Under the pieces are notes generated by a model. That model did no database searches. It had not been told where the DNA came from and worked only from the letters and a program-made list of their open reading frames with translations. DNA of 64,000 nt from positions 362,884,267-362,948,266 of the forward strand of contig NC_053040.3 in NCBI RefSeq assembly GCF_002575655.3, in the 5' to 3' direction. A program made the position numbers and the translations under genes. Position 1 is the stretch's first letter. Each line of letters starts with the position of its first letter. Of this stretch, positions 46,940-58,215 are shown in pieces. The DNA comes from Aegilops tauschii subsp. strangulata. Lineage: Eukaryota; Streptophyta; Magnoliopsida; Poales; Poaceae.

Positions 46940-47810
46940 AAACACAAACATTGGTCTAATAATGTGGAATTTCTCGACTAGGCTTGTGGTGACCGTATCA
47001 ATGAGGTTAAAATGTCTCGCAAGGCACATTACTATTTTGGTTGAGGTGTGCTTCCAAAATGTGTAACACATGATTAAAATGCATAGGTTTTACAATGGAC
47101 AACCATTTTCGTTGTGAACATGCCATGGATCATTTCTTACTAGTGTGTTGGTCATCTCAATTTTATGAACCTCACATTTCAACTTGCCAAGTCCCAATAT
47201 TTATGCAACAACTAACATGTGTGCCATCCGAACTTTGTGTATGCATCAGAAAGGCTGGTCTAGAAAAGTGGAATTTGTCGTTGGGTCTTATTGTGACCGT
47301 AGTAGTGAGGTAAAAAAGTCTGGTTACCAGTCTTAATTGTTTGGTTGATGTGTGCTTTCAAAAAGTTTGATCGCCCATGTTGTATGTGTTACGCACAATT
47401 AAAATGGACAGGTTTATGTTGCACGAACCTTTTTCATTATGGATGTGACATGTACAATAATGGACATGGATTGTGTCTTGCAGCATTGCTCATATCAAGA
47501 TTATAAGCCTCACATTTGAACTTGCCAAGCCCGATCTTGATCAATGCTCACAAAAATAACACCTAATATGTACAATCATTATGAAACACCTACCGCGAGA
47601 CTACCGTCTAGTGTGCACTTGTTCTCCATGATGTAGACAACACACTATAGATGATTCCCAGAGTTAGTTCATCTATTCTTTTGAAAAGGTTGATCAACTA
47701 CGTTGTCCATGTAACATGGACAGTAAGGGACATGGATCATGTCTTACAACATTGGTGATCAGTGGTTTATGGACCTCACATTTGAACTTGCGAAGTCACG
47801 ATCTCGTCTA
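46940..47810. repeat. Degenerate tandem repeat, period about 260-340 bp, about three units
   Basis: The segment CATGGATYRTKTCTTRC...CCTCACATTTSAACTTGCSAAG recurs at 47123, 47465 and 47731. GTGGAATTTSTCG with TGTGACCGTA is at 46961 and 47269. GGTTGAKGTGTGCTTYCAAAA is at about 47040 and 47342. The shared order shows an old tandem array with indels. No satellite name can be given with confidence. Confidence 0.65.
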
Positions 47811-48038
47811 ATGCTCACCCTACTAACACCAATTATGAAACACCTTGTAAGACTACCATCCCGACCTAGCCATGTGTTGTGCCACATTTATGCGTTCCTT
47901 ATAGGTAGTATTTACCTACATACGATCCAGAATGAAGGTCAGATCACAAAAATGCAATGCACTCTCCTTCTTTCCCATTTCTGTTGTGCAGCTTCAAATG
48001 ATCCCAAATTTTAGCAGTATCTGCACGACACAGGTGTG

Positions 48039-48267
48039 TGATACGTCTCCGTCGTATCTACTTTTCCTAACGCTTTTCCTCTTGTTTTGGACTCTAATTT
48101 GCATGATTTGAATAAAACTAACCCGAACTGACGCTCTTTTTAGCAGAACTACCATGGTGTTGTTTTTGTGCAGAAATAAAATTTCTCGGATTGGAACGAA
48201 ACTTTGTGAGGAATTTTTATACAATAAAAGATAATTTCTAGAGCCAAGAACCACCAAAGGGGGGCAC
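48039..48267 (+). repeat. 5' fragment of a Gypsy-like LTR
   Basis: Begins TGATACGTCTCCGTCGTATC and runs about 230 bp to the TG end of the next element at 48268. Its last part is similar to the start of the LTR fragment at 25716, so the two fragments belong to the same family. The remainder of this LTR should lie beyond the nested insertions, outside the window. Confidence 0.65.
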
Positions 48268-49857
48268 TGATACGTCTCCAACGTATCTATAATTTTTTAT
48301 TGTTCCATGCTGCTTTATTATCAATCTTGGATGTTTTATAATCATTTTATAGTCATTTTATATCATTTTTGGTACTAACGTATTGACATAGTGCCAAGTG
48401 CCAGTTGCTGTTTTTTCCATGTTTTTTACATCGCAGGAAATCAATATCAAACGGAGTCCAAATGCCACGAAACTCCACGATGACTTTTTATGGGCCAGAA
48501 GGAACACAATGGGCCCTGGTTCACCTAGGGGGTGCCCCGAGGGGGGCACAACCCACCAGGGCGCGCCAGGAGGCCCAGGCGCACCCTGGTGGGTTTTGCC
48601 CACCTCGGGTGCCCCCTGAACCTCCTCTTTGCTCTATAAATACCCCAAAAATACCAGAACCCTAGAAGCATCGATGAAATATTCATCCAGCTGCCATAGA
48701 GTCCAGAACCACCAGATCCAATCTAGACACCATCACGGAGGGGTTCACCACTTCCATTGGTGCCTCTCCGATGATGCGTGAGTAGTTCTTTGTAGACCTT
48801 CGGGTCCGTAGTTAGTAGCTAGATGGCTTTCTCTCTCTCTCTCTCTCTCGCTGAATTCTCAATACAATGGTCTCTTGGAGATCCATATGATGTAACTCTT
48901 TTGCGGTGTGTTTGTCGGGATCTGATAAACTTCGAGTTTATGATCAATCATATCTTTTTATATCCATGAAAGTTATTTGAGTTTCTTTGATCTCTTATAT
49001 GCATGATCTCTTATAGCCTCATATTTCTTCTCCAATATTTGGGTTTTGTTTGGCCAACTTGATCTATTTATCTTGCAATGGGAAGAGGTGCCCGGTAGTG
49101 GGTTCGATCTTATGGTGCTTGATCCCAGTGACAGTATGTATCGTTGCTACTAAGGATAAAAAGACAAGATCTATATCTACCGCCATATAGATAAACGGAT
49201 CTTGTCGACATCATGTCACCGTTGTTACTGCATTACTCCGTTTTTCCATGAACTTAATACACTAGATGCATGCTGGATAGCGATCGATGTGTGGAGTAAT
49301 AGTAGTAGATGCAGGCAGGAGTCGGTCTACTAATCTTGGACGTGATGCCTATGTAATGATCATTGCCTGGATATCGTCTTAATTATTTGAAGTTCTATCA
49401 ATTGCCCAACAGTAATTTGTTTACCCACCGTTTGCTATCTTTCTCGAGAGAAGCCACTAGTGAAATCTACGGCCCTCGGGTCTTCTTTCTCATATATTTG
49501 CTTTGCGATCTATTTTATTTGCTCTTTTTATTCAGATCTATTAAACCAAAAATACAAAAATATTTTGCTGCACTTTATTTTATTTGGGATCTATTGTTTC
49601 AATCTATTACAACTTTCTCCCGCCAACACGCAATTTCTGGTGCCGTACCCCGAAAGGGATTGACAACCCCTTTAACACGTCGGGTCGCAAGGTGTTGTTA
49701 TTTGTGTGCAGGGGATGTTTACGTTGTGTTGCTTGGTTCTCCTACTGGTTCGATAACCTTGGTTTCATTTCTGAGGGAAATACCTACCGCCGCTGTGCTG
49801 CATCATCCCTTCCTCTTTGGGGAAATACCGACGTAGCTTCAAGCGACATCGATAGGA
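48268..49857 (+). repeat. 5' LTR of the gag-only element
   Basis: About 1590 bp, TGATACGTCTCCAACGTATC start. TATA box CTCTATAAATACCCC at about 48632-48646; a hairpin (48544-48601) stands just upstream. A (TC)n run at 48831-48849 is longer than in the 3' LTR. It lacks a 16-bp segment present in the 3' LTR near 54204. The right end is placed before ATTTCTGGCACCG by analogy with the family; the terminal CA is not perfect (GGA). Confidence 0.75.
48544..48601. repeat. LTR hairpin upstream of the TATA box (5' LTR)
   Basis: Inverted 24-base arms around a 10-base loop (AGGAGGCCCA), with two mismatches here. The same hairpin is in the 3' LTR (53628-53685, one mismatch) and in the other LTR family (25798-25855, more mismatches). 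Confidence 0.8.
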
Positions 49858-50066
49858 ATTTCTGGCACCGTTGCCGGGGAGGATCTTCAACATAACCAGG
49901 TTCCTAATCACAAATCTCATCTCCTTGCAATTTACATTATTCTCCATTTGCCTCTCGTTTTCCTCTCCCCCACTTCACAAAAATTTGCCATTTTATTCGC
50001 CTCTTTTTTTTCGTTCGCCGTTTTCTTGCCAGATCTGTTTTTGTGTGTGAGATCTTGTTTGACGTT

Positions 50067-50903
50067 ATGGAAAATTCCTCCTCTATTGCTTGTACCCCTG
50101 AGAACGAGGTTCTCAACTTTAAACAAAGGGGAGGAGAAAGTTTAAAAGATGCTTGGTATAGAATTTGCAATGCTCATAATAGATCTAGCCGTAAGCAATC
50201 TACCGTTGTGCTTCTGCGTTGTTTTTATGTTGGCATCACCACTTGGTATAGATTCCTCCTTGATACGATTATCGATGGAAATTTCTTAATGAGTCCTCCT
50301 TTTGATTCTATTAATGCTATGGGAAATTTAGTGGGCTCACCCCCTCTTATGGTTAATGAAACAATTTTGACTCTTGAGCATGTTATGGAAAGACTAGATG
50401 CTATCAAAAAGGAAATGCTCACTGAAGATCATATGGAAATTATACATAAAAAGATGCATAATTTTGCCACTAATCTTGGATCAAAAGCGGGCGATATTTT
50501 TAAGTTGTTAAAAGAGAGGGGTACTTTAATCCATGAAAGAATAGAAGAAAGTCTGTCTCAGATCGATAAATTAGAAGAAATCTTTAGTAATCTAAGCACG
50601 GCTTTTACTACCACTAAAATTATTGAGGAAACTCCCTTAAAGAGTAGGAGATCCAAAAACAAGGGTGCAACTTCTAATGATAAAGGAGATCCTAAGATGA
50701 GTAGTATTCACCCTGATTTTGTCGAAGTAATAAGAGATCCTTTTTGCAAGAATGAAATCTTTGAATTTATTCCTAGGAGTGTTGTTATTAAAAATATCTA
50801 TGCTAAATCTTTGAGGGATTCTAAGTGTTTGATTGAAAAGTTGGACAAAGATGACAAAACTTATATCCTTGCTTTATGCCTAGCTAAGGGCGTAAAACTA
50901 TAG
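50067..50903 (+). CDS. Gag-like protein of the gag-only element
   Basis: 278 codons from ATG 50067 (MENSSSIACTPENEV). The first 70 residues have the gag pattern GGESLKDAWYRICNAH and VLLRCFYVGITTWYRFLLD. Then come a long helical region (VMERLDAIKKEM; IHERIEESLSQIDKLEE, likely coiled coil), a basic KSRRSKNKG stretch and a C-terminal part EFIPRSVVIKNIYAKSL. No zinc knuckle or protease. It ends at 50903 and is followed by a non-coding interior. The open frame is intact, so a capsid-like protein could be made; packaging and reverse transcription would need a partner element. Function inferred from position and the gag-like N-terminus. Confidence 0.65.
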   Translation: MENSSSIACTPENEVLNFKQRGGESLKDAWYRICNAHNRSSRKQSTVVLLRCFYVGITTWYRFLLDTIIDGNFLMSPPFDSINAMGNLVGSPPLMVNETILTLEHVMERLDAIKKEMLTEDHMEIIHKKMHNFATNLGSKAGDIFKLLKERGTLIHERIEESLSQIDKLEEIFSNLSTAFTTTKIIEETPLKSRRSKNKGATSNDKGDPKMSSIHPDFVEVIRDPFCKNEIFEFIPRSVVIKNIYAKSLRDSKCLIEKLDKDDKTYILALCLAKGVKL

Positions 50904-53348
50904 CACTTGTTGGGAGGCAACCCAATGAATAAATTTTATTTTTTGCTTTTTTATTTCTGTTCTTGTGTGTTTACACAATTATGATACTGGTATGATTGTG
51001 TTTTTTGTGTTTTAATTAGTGTTTTTTCCAAGTAAAGCCTTTAGGATCTTCTTGGGTGCTAGTTGTTTGATCTTGCTGAAAAAGACAGAAACTGTGCTCA
51101 CAAAAATAATTTTCATAAATCACAGAAAAGAGCTTTTGCTCTGATTCTTTTTGCAGAAGATTAATATACAAATTACCCTGGTTTTCCTAATTTGGTAGAA
51201 GTTTTGGAGTTCCAGAAGTATTCGCAAAAGTCAGATTACTACAGACTGTTCTGTTTTGACAGATTCTGTTTTCTTTATGTTGTGTGCTTATTTTGATGAC
51301 TCTATGGTTTTCTTTGATGAGTTTTTGCCATAGAAAAGTTGGAATACAGTAGATATAATACCAAAACAAAATATGAATTGGTTTGATACAACACTTATAG
51401 TAGTGGTTTGCTTTCTTATACTAATGGATCTCAGAAAGGTTTTGTTGAGTTTTGTGTGATTGAAGTTTTCCAGTTTTGGGTTATCTTACGATGGATGAAG
51501 GAAGGATGTAAGAGACTAAGCTTGGGGATGCCCCGGCATCCCAAGCTATTATCCAAGAATGAGCAACCAACTAAGCTTGGGGATGCCCCCGAGTGGCATC
51601 CCCGCTTTCTTCCAACAACTATCGGTATTTTACTCGAGACTATATTTTTATTCGTCACATGATATGTGTTTTGCTTGGAGCGTCTTGTATGATATGTGTC
51701 TTTGCTTGTTTTATTTTGTGTTTTAAGTCATAAATCCTTGCTGGACACACCTATTTGAGAGAGCCAAAATTATATCATGACTTGTTAGAATTGCTCTCTA
51801 TGCTTCACTTAAATCTTTTATGAGCTAGTACTTGCTCTAGTGCTTCACTTATATCTTTTTGAGCACGGTGTGCTTTGTTATTTTTGAAGAAATGATCTGT
51901 TGCTTCACTTAGATTTATTTGAGAGTTAGTAAGATTTTGAAGAAATTCTCTCTTGCTTCACTTAAATTATTTTGAGAGAAAGAAAATTTGTTATGCTCAT
52001 GATCTTCACTTATATTTGTTTGAGCTTATGAAAAGCAACACATGAAAATGAGTCCCAAAGTGATAGATATCCAAGAAGGATAAAGAAAAAAATGTCATGA
52101 AGATCATTGGAAAACTTGATTCTTAGTAATAGTTTTGAGATATGATGATGTGATATGTGAGTTATGTTGATGAGTAATTGTGATCTAGTAAGAATATTGG
52201 TGTTAAGGTTTGTGATTCCCTATGCATGCACGAAAGTCAATAATCATGCAATGAAAATTATATCCTACTTGTGGTGCATTATTCGGTGTTAATTATGCTT
52301 AATGCTTGCTTATGAGATTATTCGTTTCTTGGTTGGTCGCTTCTCAATCTTTTTGCTAGCCTTCATTTTGCACTAAGTATGACCTCTACTTGTGCATCCA
52401 AAATCCTTTAAACCAGTTTTGTCACATGAGTACACTATATCTACCTATATGCGGAATTATTTTGCCGTTCTAAGCAAATTTGCATGTGTCATCTCTAATT
52501 TTCAAAATAAACTTCTCTTTTGTGTGTTTGTTTCGCTCGCGGATCTGTAACGGGTGGCTAATATTTTCCATGCTGGATGTGCTATTCTCACAATGAGTGT
52601 TTATTCACTTGTCATTGCACGAGAGTAAGGCAAAGGTTTTAGGGATGCCCAGTCCCGAAATGCAAAAATGAATTTACTTTATGTTGTCAAATAATAAATT
52701 CCTTGGAAAGTGTTGGTATGGACGGCACCCGTGGATACGGTTAGCCATGGAAAGTGAAAGTATGGTAGAAAAACTAATAAACTTTATTTTTTGTTTGGGA
52801 ACTGCCTATGGCATATCTAGCATGGAAAGTGTTCAGGACTCTGAGTCGTTTTCTTTGGTGGGATGGATACACCTCTCAAAATGTTTTTATCTCTATTTTT
52901 TTTGCTTTGAGCACTGGCACCTCTTCAAATCCCCACTTCCCTCTGCGAAGGGCCTTTCTTTTACTTTATGCATTTTTTATTTTTATTTTGAGTCTCCATC
53001 TTCTCTTACAAAAAGCACCAACTAGGAGGCAATATGATCGTACTTAAGTATTGGGTGTAGCTAATATTCGAATGTGTTTCATGAATGGATCAATGTTTGA
53101 GCATGATGGGCTAGGGATAACTTGTTTTAGCATTGATATTTTGAAATACATGGTTGCTTGTTGATATGCTTGAGTATCTAAATTATTATGTCAAAACTAG
53201 ACTATTTCCTTGAATCACATAGAAGTCCAAATGTCCATGCTATAAAGAAAAGAATATGATATGACATGATGAACATCACTCCACATCAAAAATTCTGTTT
53301 TTATCACTTACCTACTCGAGGACGAGTAGGAGTTAAGCTTGGGGATGC
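50904..53348 (+). other. Non-coding interior of the gag-only element
   Basis: About 2.4 kb with no frame related to pol. Two copies of CTAAGCTTGGGGATGCC (near 51517 and 51571) resemble the polypurine region before the 3' LTR (53333-53348). A TTCACTTA(A/G)AT(C/T)T-like segment recurs between 51800 and 52015 with GAG-rich words between, an old short tandem array. Confidence 0.6.
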
Positions 53349-54711
53349 TGATACGTCTCCAACATATCTATAATTTTGATTGTTCCATGCTGTTTTATTA
53401 TCAATCTTGGATGTTTTATAATCATTTTATAGTCATTTTATATCATTTTTTGGTACTAAACTATTGACATAGTGCCAAGTGCCAGTTGCTGTTTTTTCCA
53501 TGTTTTTACATCGCAGGAAATCAATATCAAACGGAGTCCAAATGCCACGAAACTCCACGATGACTTTTTATGGGCCAGAAGGAAGGCAATGGGCCCTGGT
53601 TGCACCTGGGGGGGGGTGCCCCGAGGGGGGCACAACCCACCAGAGCGCGCCAGGAGGCCCAGGCGCGCCCTGGTGGGTTGTGCCCTCCTCGGGTGCCCCC
53701 CGAACCTCCTCTTTGCTTTATAAATACCCTAAAAATACCAGAACCCTAGAAGCATCGATGAAATATTCATCCAGCTGCCATAGAGTCCAGAACCACCAGA
53801 TCCAATCTAGACACCCTCACGGAGGGGTTCACCACTTCCATTGGTGTCTCTCCGATGATGCGTGAGTAGTTCTTTGTAGACCTTCGGGTCCATAGTTAGT
53901 AGCTAGATGGCTTTCTCTCTCTCGCTGAATTCTCAATACAATGGTCTCTTGGAGATCCATATGATGTAACTCTTTTTGCGGTGTGTTTGTTGGGATCTGA
54001 TGAACTTCGAGTTTATGATCAGTCATATCTTTTTATATCCATGAAAGTTATTTGAGTTTCTTTGATCTCTTATATGCTCTTATAGCCTCATATTTCTTCT
54101 CCGATATTTGGGTTTTGTTTGGCCTACTTGATCTACTTATCTTGCAATGGGAAGAGGTGCCCGGTAGTGGGTTCGATCTTATGGTGCTTGATCCCAGTGA
54201 CAGAAAGGGAACCGACACGTATGTATCGTTGCTACTAAGGATAAAAAGACGAGATGTATATCTACCGCCATATAGTTAAACATATCTTTTGTACGTCATG
54301 TCATCGTTCTTATTGCATTACTTCGTTTTTCCATGAACTTAATACACTAGATGCATGCTGGATAGCGGTCGATGTGTGGAGTAATAGTAGTAGATGCAGG
54401 CAGGAGTCGGTCTACTAATCTTGGACGTGATGCCTATGTAATGATCATTGCGTGGATATCATCATAATTATTTGAAGTTCTATCAATTGCCCAACAGTAA
54501 TTTGTTTACCCACCGTTTGCTATCTTTCTCGAGAGAAGCCACTAGTGAAATCTACGGCCCTCGAGTCTTCTTTCTCATATATTTGGTTTGTGATCTATTT
54601 GCTTTTCTCTTTTTATTCAGATCTATTAAACCAAAAATACAAAAATATTTTGTTGCGCTTTATTTTATTTGCGATCTATTATTTCAATCTATTACAACTT
54701 TCTCCCATCAA
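53349..54711 (+). repeat. 3' LTR of the gag-only element, truncated by insertion
   Basis: Aligns with 48268-49630. Alignment stops after CAACTTTCTCCC; the next element starts TGTCGATGAACCC at 54712, and ATCAA (54707-54711) is the expected target duplication. TATA at about 53713-53727 and hairpin at 53628-53685 are conserved. Confidence 0.75.
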
Positions 54712-55450
54712 TGTCGATGAACCCAAGTACAAGGTTTATCTGGTTCGATGAACCCAAGAACCAAAGAACAAGAGACACGAGGGTTTATACTGGTTCGGGC
54801 CACCGTTGTGGTGTAATACCCTACTCCAGTGTGGTGTGGTGGATTGCCTAGTAGGCTGAGGATGAACAAGTACAAGGTAAGAACAACCTCCTGAGGAGAG
54901 GTGTTCTTGAGCTCGGTGAGCTGGTGCATATGAGGGTGGTCTCAATGATCCGTCCCCCGATCCATTCATCGAGCGTTCGTCGATATGTTCCTATGGTGGT
55001 GGCTAGTCCTATTTATAGAGGCCCCGGTCCTCTTCCCAAATATTAGGCAGGAAGGGATCCCACAATGGCCAAGTTTGAAGGGGGACAACTAGTACAAGCT
55101 ATCCTGACAAAAGGTGGTCTTCGCCTGCCAAAGGCTCTGGTGGTGATGCAGCTGTGGGCTCCGCAATGACCTCTGTCCTGCCGGTCTTGGTCTCATTGCA
55201 CCAATATGGAAAACTTTGCCTGATGCCTCGGGACTCCTCGCCCGCGCCAGCCTCTTAGCACCAAAGAGGAAACTGGTACACTGCGCCCGTTGGCGCCTTC
55301 CTGACCTTGGTCGTCATGGTGAACCTCACGAGGTGCCCCTTGCATAGATATCTCCGCTCCTCGGGAGCCAGCCTAGTGAGGCTGCCCCTGATGTCGGCGT
55401 TCTTGGAACGGGGTGTCCCCAGACTTGCCTGCCTGCGGCCCACGGCGTGG
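54712..55450 (-). repeat. Left inverted arm (LTR-like, minus orientation)
   Basis: Runs parallel to the reverse complement of about 55500-56170. Matching landmarks: CTATTTATAGAGGCC (55009-55023) against GGCCTCTATAAATAG (55932-55946); TGGTGTGGTGGATTGCCT near 54833 against AGGCAATCCACCACACCA near 56067; CACCAAAGAGGAAAC near 55259 against GTTTCCTCTTTGGTG near 55677. Point differences and small indels are frequent, so the arms are not a recent duplication. Confidence 0.75.
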
Positions 55451-55499
55451 CTCCACTCGCGGCCCAGTACGGCCCGTCTTCACCAACAAACGCTCAAGA

Positions 55500-56271
55500 C
55501 CGTCGCGAGGGGCCAAGCCTCGTGAGGCGGACGACACAAGACCTCCTCGGGAGCGGCCTCACTAGGCTAGGTCGCGAGGGGCAGAGAGATCAAGGCAAGG
55601 CAAACCTCGCGAGGTTCCAATGACGTAAGCCATGAGGACCAAGGCCAGGCGGGCGCCAGCACGCACAGTGTCCTCGTTTCCTCTTTGGTGCTAAGGAGGC
55701 AAGCGCAGGCGAGGAGTACCGAGGCGTCGGGCAAAGGGTTCCATATCGGTGCAACGAGACCAAGACCAGCAGGACGGCAGGACGGAGGTCACCATGGAGC
55801 CCAAGACGGCGTCACCACCAGAGCCTTTGGCAGGCGAAGACCACCTTTAGTTAGGACAGCTTGTGCTAGCTGTCCCCCTTCAAATTGGCCGTTGTGGCAT
55901 CCCTTCCCGCTCAATATTTGGGAAGAGGACCAGGCCTCTATAAATAGGACTAGCCACCACAGTAGGAGGCAACTCATCTTGGACTGGATCCACTCCATCC
56001 TCACACCCACCACACCTCTCCTCAGGAGGCTGTTCTTCCCCTTGTACTGTTCATCCACAGCCCAAGAGGCAATCCACCACACCACACTGGACTAGGGTAT
56101 TACATCACAACGGTGACCCGAACCAGTATAAATCTCGTGTCTCTTATGTTGCGGGTTCATCGAGCTAGGCCTTGAGATCGCAGTGAGCCTGAGGGCGTGA
56201 TTAGGTAGGGGGAAATCTTCGCGCGCACCCCAGTGTTTGAACCTCAAGGGTTTTGCCAGAACCCGAAATCC
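55500..56271 (+). repeat. Right arm, probable 5' LTR
   Basis: TATA box CTATAAATAG at 55937-55946. The right end is placed at the CCGACA before TTTGGCGCGCC. The left border is unclear because the arms meet in a GC-rich centre (about 55440-55510). It extends about 100 bases further downstream (56170-56271) than the left arm. Confidence 0.65.
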
Positions 56272-56347
56272 GACATTTGGCGCGCCAGGTAGGGGTGTGC
56301 CGGAGCTTTCGTTCTGCCATTTGATCCGCCGACACTCCGCGGCTCCG

Positions 56348-57337
56348 ATGTCCGGCGACCCGAGGACCAACGCCGGCTGCTGGGAAGCTTGGCCAGCCCG
56401 GGCGGTGTCGTCTGCCCAAGAAGACCTCAACCCCGCGCCCCAGGTAGCGCGCGCACCGCCAAACGCTGCGTGGCGCGGGCGGCGTGGTCATACGCCGTCC
56501 GCCCTTACTCCACGACAAGCGCGGGCAGCCGCAAGGGCTTCAAGCCACGCCGCAGCCATGGCGCCGCACACCCGACGGGAACAAGAAAACATGAGGGCCG
56601 CGCTCACGGTGGCTCGGGAGCTGCCGCGATGCCGGCTAATGGAGAGCGGCTGGGATGCATTGCTGGAGTGCGTCGCCGAGCTCCTAGACGCCGTGGCCTC
56701 GGGAGCACCGCCCTTCTGCTCCCTGCTTACACCTCAGGCCGCGGCCGGATCGCATGGTGGGCCTCGCCGCGCCCGTGCGCCCCCGGGCGCACCCCTGGGC
56801 TTCATTGACACCGGCGTGACCAACGGCACCGGACGCCTAATCGCACCCGTGCCACCCCCAATGAGCGCGGGTACGAGTGTTGCCACCTACGGCCCCGACG
56901 GGATGCCACCCTACCATCCTCTGGGCGGTGCGCTGGGTCGGGCGACATGGAGCGTGGGGCACTACGGCGAGGTCTTCGAGGCGACGGCCTCGGAGGCCTA
57001 CGTGCCCCGCATGGTGGACCAGGAGTACGCGCTGGAAGACGACCCCAGCTCATTCCTCGAGCCGGACTGGGAGGAGGAGGCGCTAGAAGCTGAGACCTTC
57101 CAGGAGCCTCCCGGGAGCCTCACCAACCGCGCCGGCGACAACAGCTACAGGGTACCACTAGTCTCTCAAGAGCAAGCTTACGCTAACCATGGGTCGCAGG
57201 AGGATCAGGTCACAGCAACGGATGGCGGCCCCAGCTCAACAGCCTCCCTTCGGCCAGGGGGAGCGCACTGGGGGCTGCAGGAGAAGGGCCGGGAGCAAGG
57301 CCCCTCCCTGCACCGCATGAAGCAGGGCGTCCCATAG
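56348..57337 (+). CDS. Gag-leader-like ORF of the inverted-arm element
   Basis: The frame is open from 56237; ATG at 56348 (MSGDPRTNAG) is the first that is well placed after the primer-binding region. About 330 residues, Ala/Pro/Arg-rich, then an acidic segment (QEYALEDDPSSFLEPDWEEE). No gag core, zinc knuckle or protease motif seen. It sits where cereal Gypsy elements have a variable leader part of gag. It may be an N-terminal gag remnant or a GC-driven open frame. Confidence 0.45.
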   Translation: MSGDPRTNAGCWEAWPARAVSSAQEDLNPAPQVARAPPNAAWRGRRGHTPSALTPRQARAAARASSHAAAMAPHTRREQENMRAALTVARELPRCRLMESGWDALLECVAELLDAVASGAPPFCSLLTPQAAAGSHGGPRRARAPPGAPLGFIDTGVTNGTGRLIAPVPPPMSAGTSVATYGPDGMPPYHPLGGALGRATWSVGHYGEVFEATASEAYVPRMVDQEYALEDDPSSFLEPDWEEEALEAETFQEPPGSLTNRAGDNSYRVPLVSQEQAYANHGSQEDQVTATDGGPSSTASLRPGGAHWGLQEKGREQGPSLHRMKQGVP

Positions 57338-58215
57338 AGGTAGGCCCTTTGCCGGGGAGGCGCTGGAGAGCCTTCCCCCGGCAGAGGACCCATGGTCGCC
57401 GAGGGCGCCGCTGGCGTTCCCTTTGCCCATTGGCGACGTCCTGGTTTCCGGACGCCCCCAATGTTTGTCGAAGGTGGCGCAAGGCAGGCCCCTCGTGTGG
57501 CGATATGAAGTAAGGCTCGCACCTGTGAAGGTCTCCGCTCGTGACACTCTCACGTAATAATGAGTGGGGCTGTACACGCCCCGGAGTCTCAGGAGTGCCG
57601 CCCTCGGGCCTCGGGGGCTCCCTCCCACGTCCAAGTGGCAGCACTTAGCTCCGCGCTGGTGAGAAGACAAGAAGACTAGACTAGGCGCCGGACGCGGCCA
57701 TTTGCTTTTAACCTCTTTTCTGTAGCCCCGCTTTCTGGCTTTGGATTTAAGTTGAAGTTGAATTTTCATTAATGTGCGCAGGGGTGCCTTTTCTCGTTCG
57801 TGCGGTTTCTTGCAATCTGATTCCTGCCTTAATTCATTGCGCCTGTTGCCTCCTCCTCGCGAGCCCCTCGCGAGCGGGGGATGGGCATAGCACGCGAGCG
57901 CTGCACGCATGCCCTGCCATGACTGGCGCTTACTTCTCGCGAGGTCCCCTCGGATGGGTCGGCAGGCCCCTCAGAGGCTCCTCAGAAACTCGCAACCTCA
58001 CGAGCTAGTTCGGGACCTGTTCTGGCTAAGGTAAATTACAACAGCGAACTCGCCGCAGGACTCACGGGTTCATGAAGACATATATTCAGCTTGGCCTAAG
58101 GAATAGAGACAGTAATCTGTTTACATGAGGGTCTCCCCCTCCCAAAATGCTCTTACAACCTCTAGGGCCCTGCCCGAGCTTTTGCATGCAGGATAAATAG
58201 CAGGGAAACACAGGG
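57338..58215. other. Spacer between gag-like ORF and antisense gene
   Basis: GC-rich, no pol homology. Short frames on both strands overlap and show no family resemblance. It would include the 3' UTR of the antisense gene. Confidence 0.45.

Larger units (their letters stand above)
48268..54711 (+). mobile_element. Non-autonomous Gypsy-like LTR element with gag-only ORF; 3' LTR interrupted
   Basis: 5' LTR 48268-49857, a TGGCACCGTTGCCGGGGAGG primer-binding-like segment just after it, gag-like ORF 50067-50903, about 2.4 kb of non-coding interior, polypurine-like segment (GGAGTTAAGCTTGGGGATGC) before 53349, and a 3' LTR starting TGATACGTCTCCAACATATC. The 3' LTR stops at about 54711 where another element begins; its last ~240 bp are missing from the window. 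No protease or pol. LTR similarity is clearly lower than for the LARD-like element, with several indels. Confidence 0.8.

Noticed and set aside
55685..56095. 136-codon plus frame in the right inverted arm
   Set aside because: Lies within LTR-like sequence containing the TATA box and is not mirrored as a conserved frame in the left arm.
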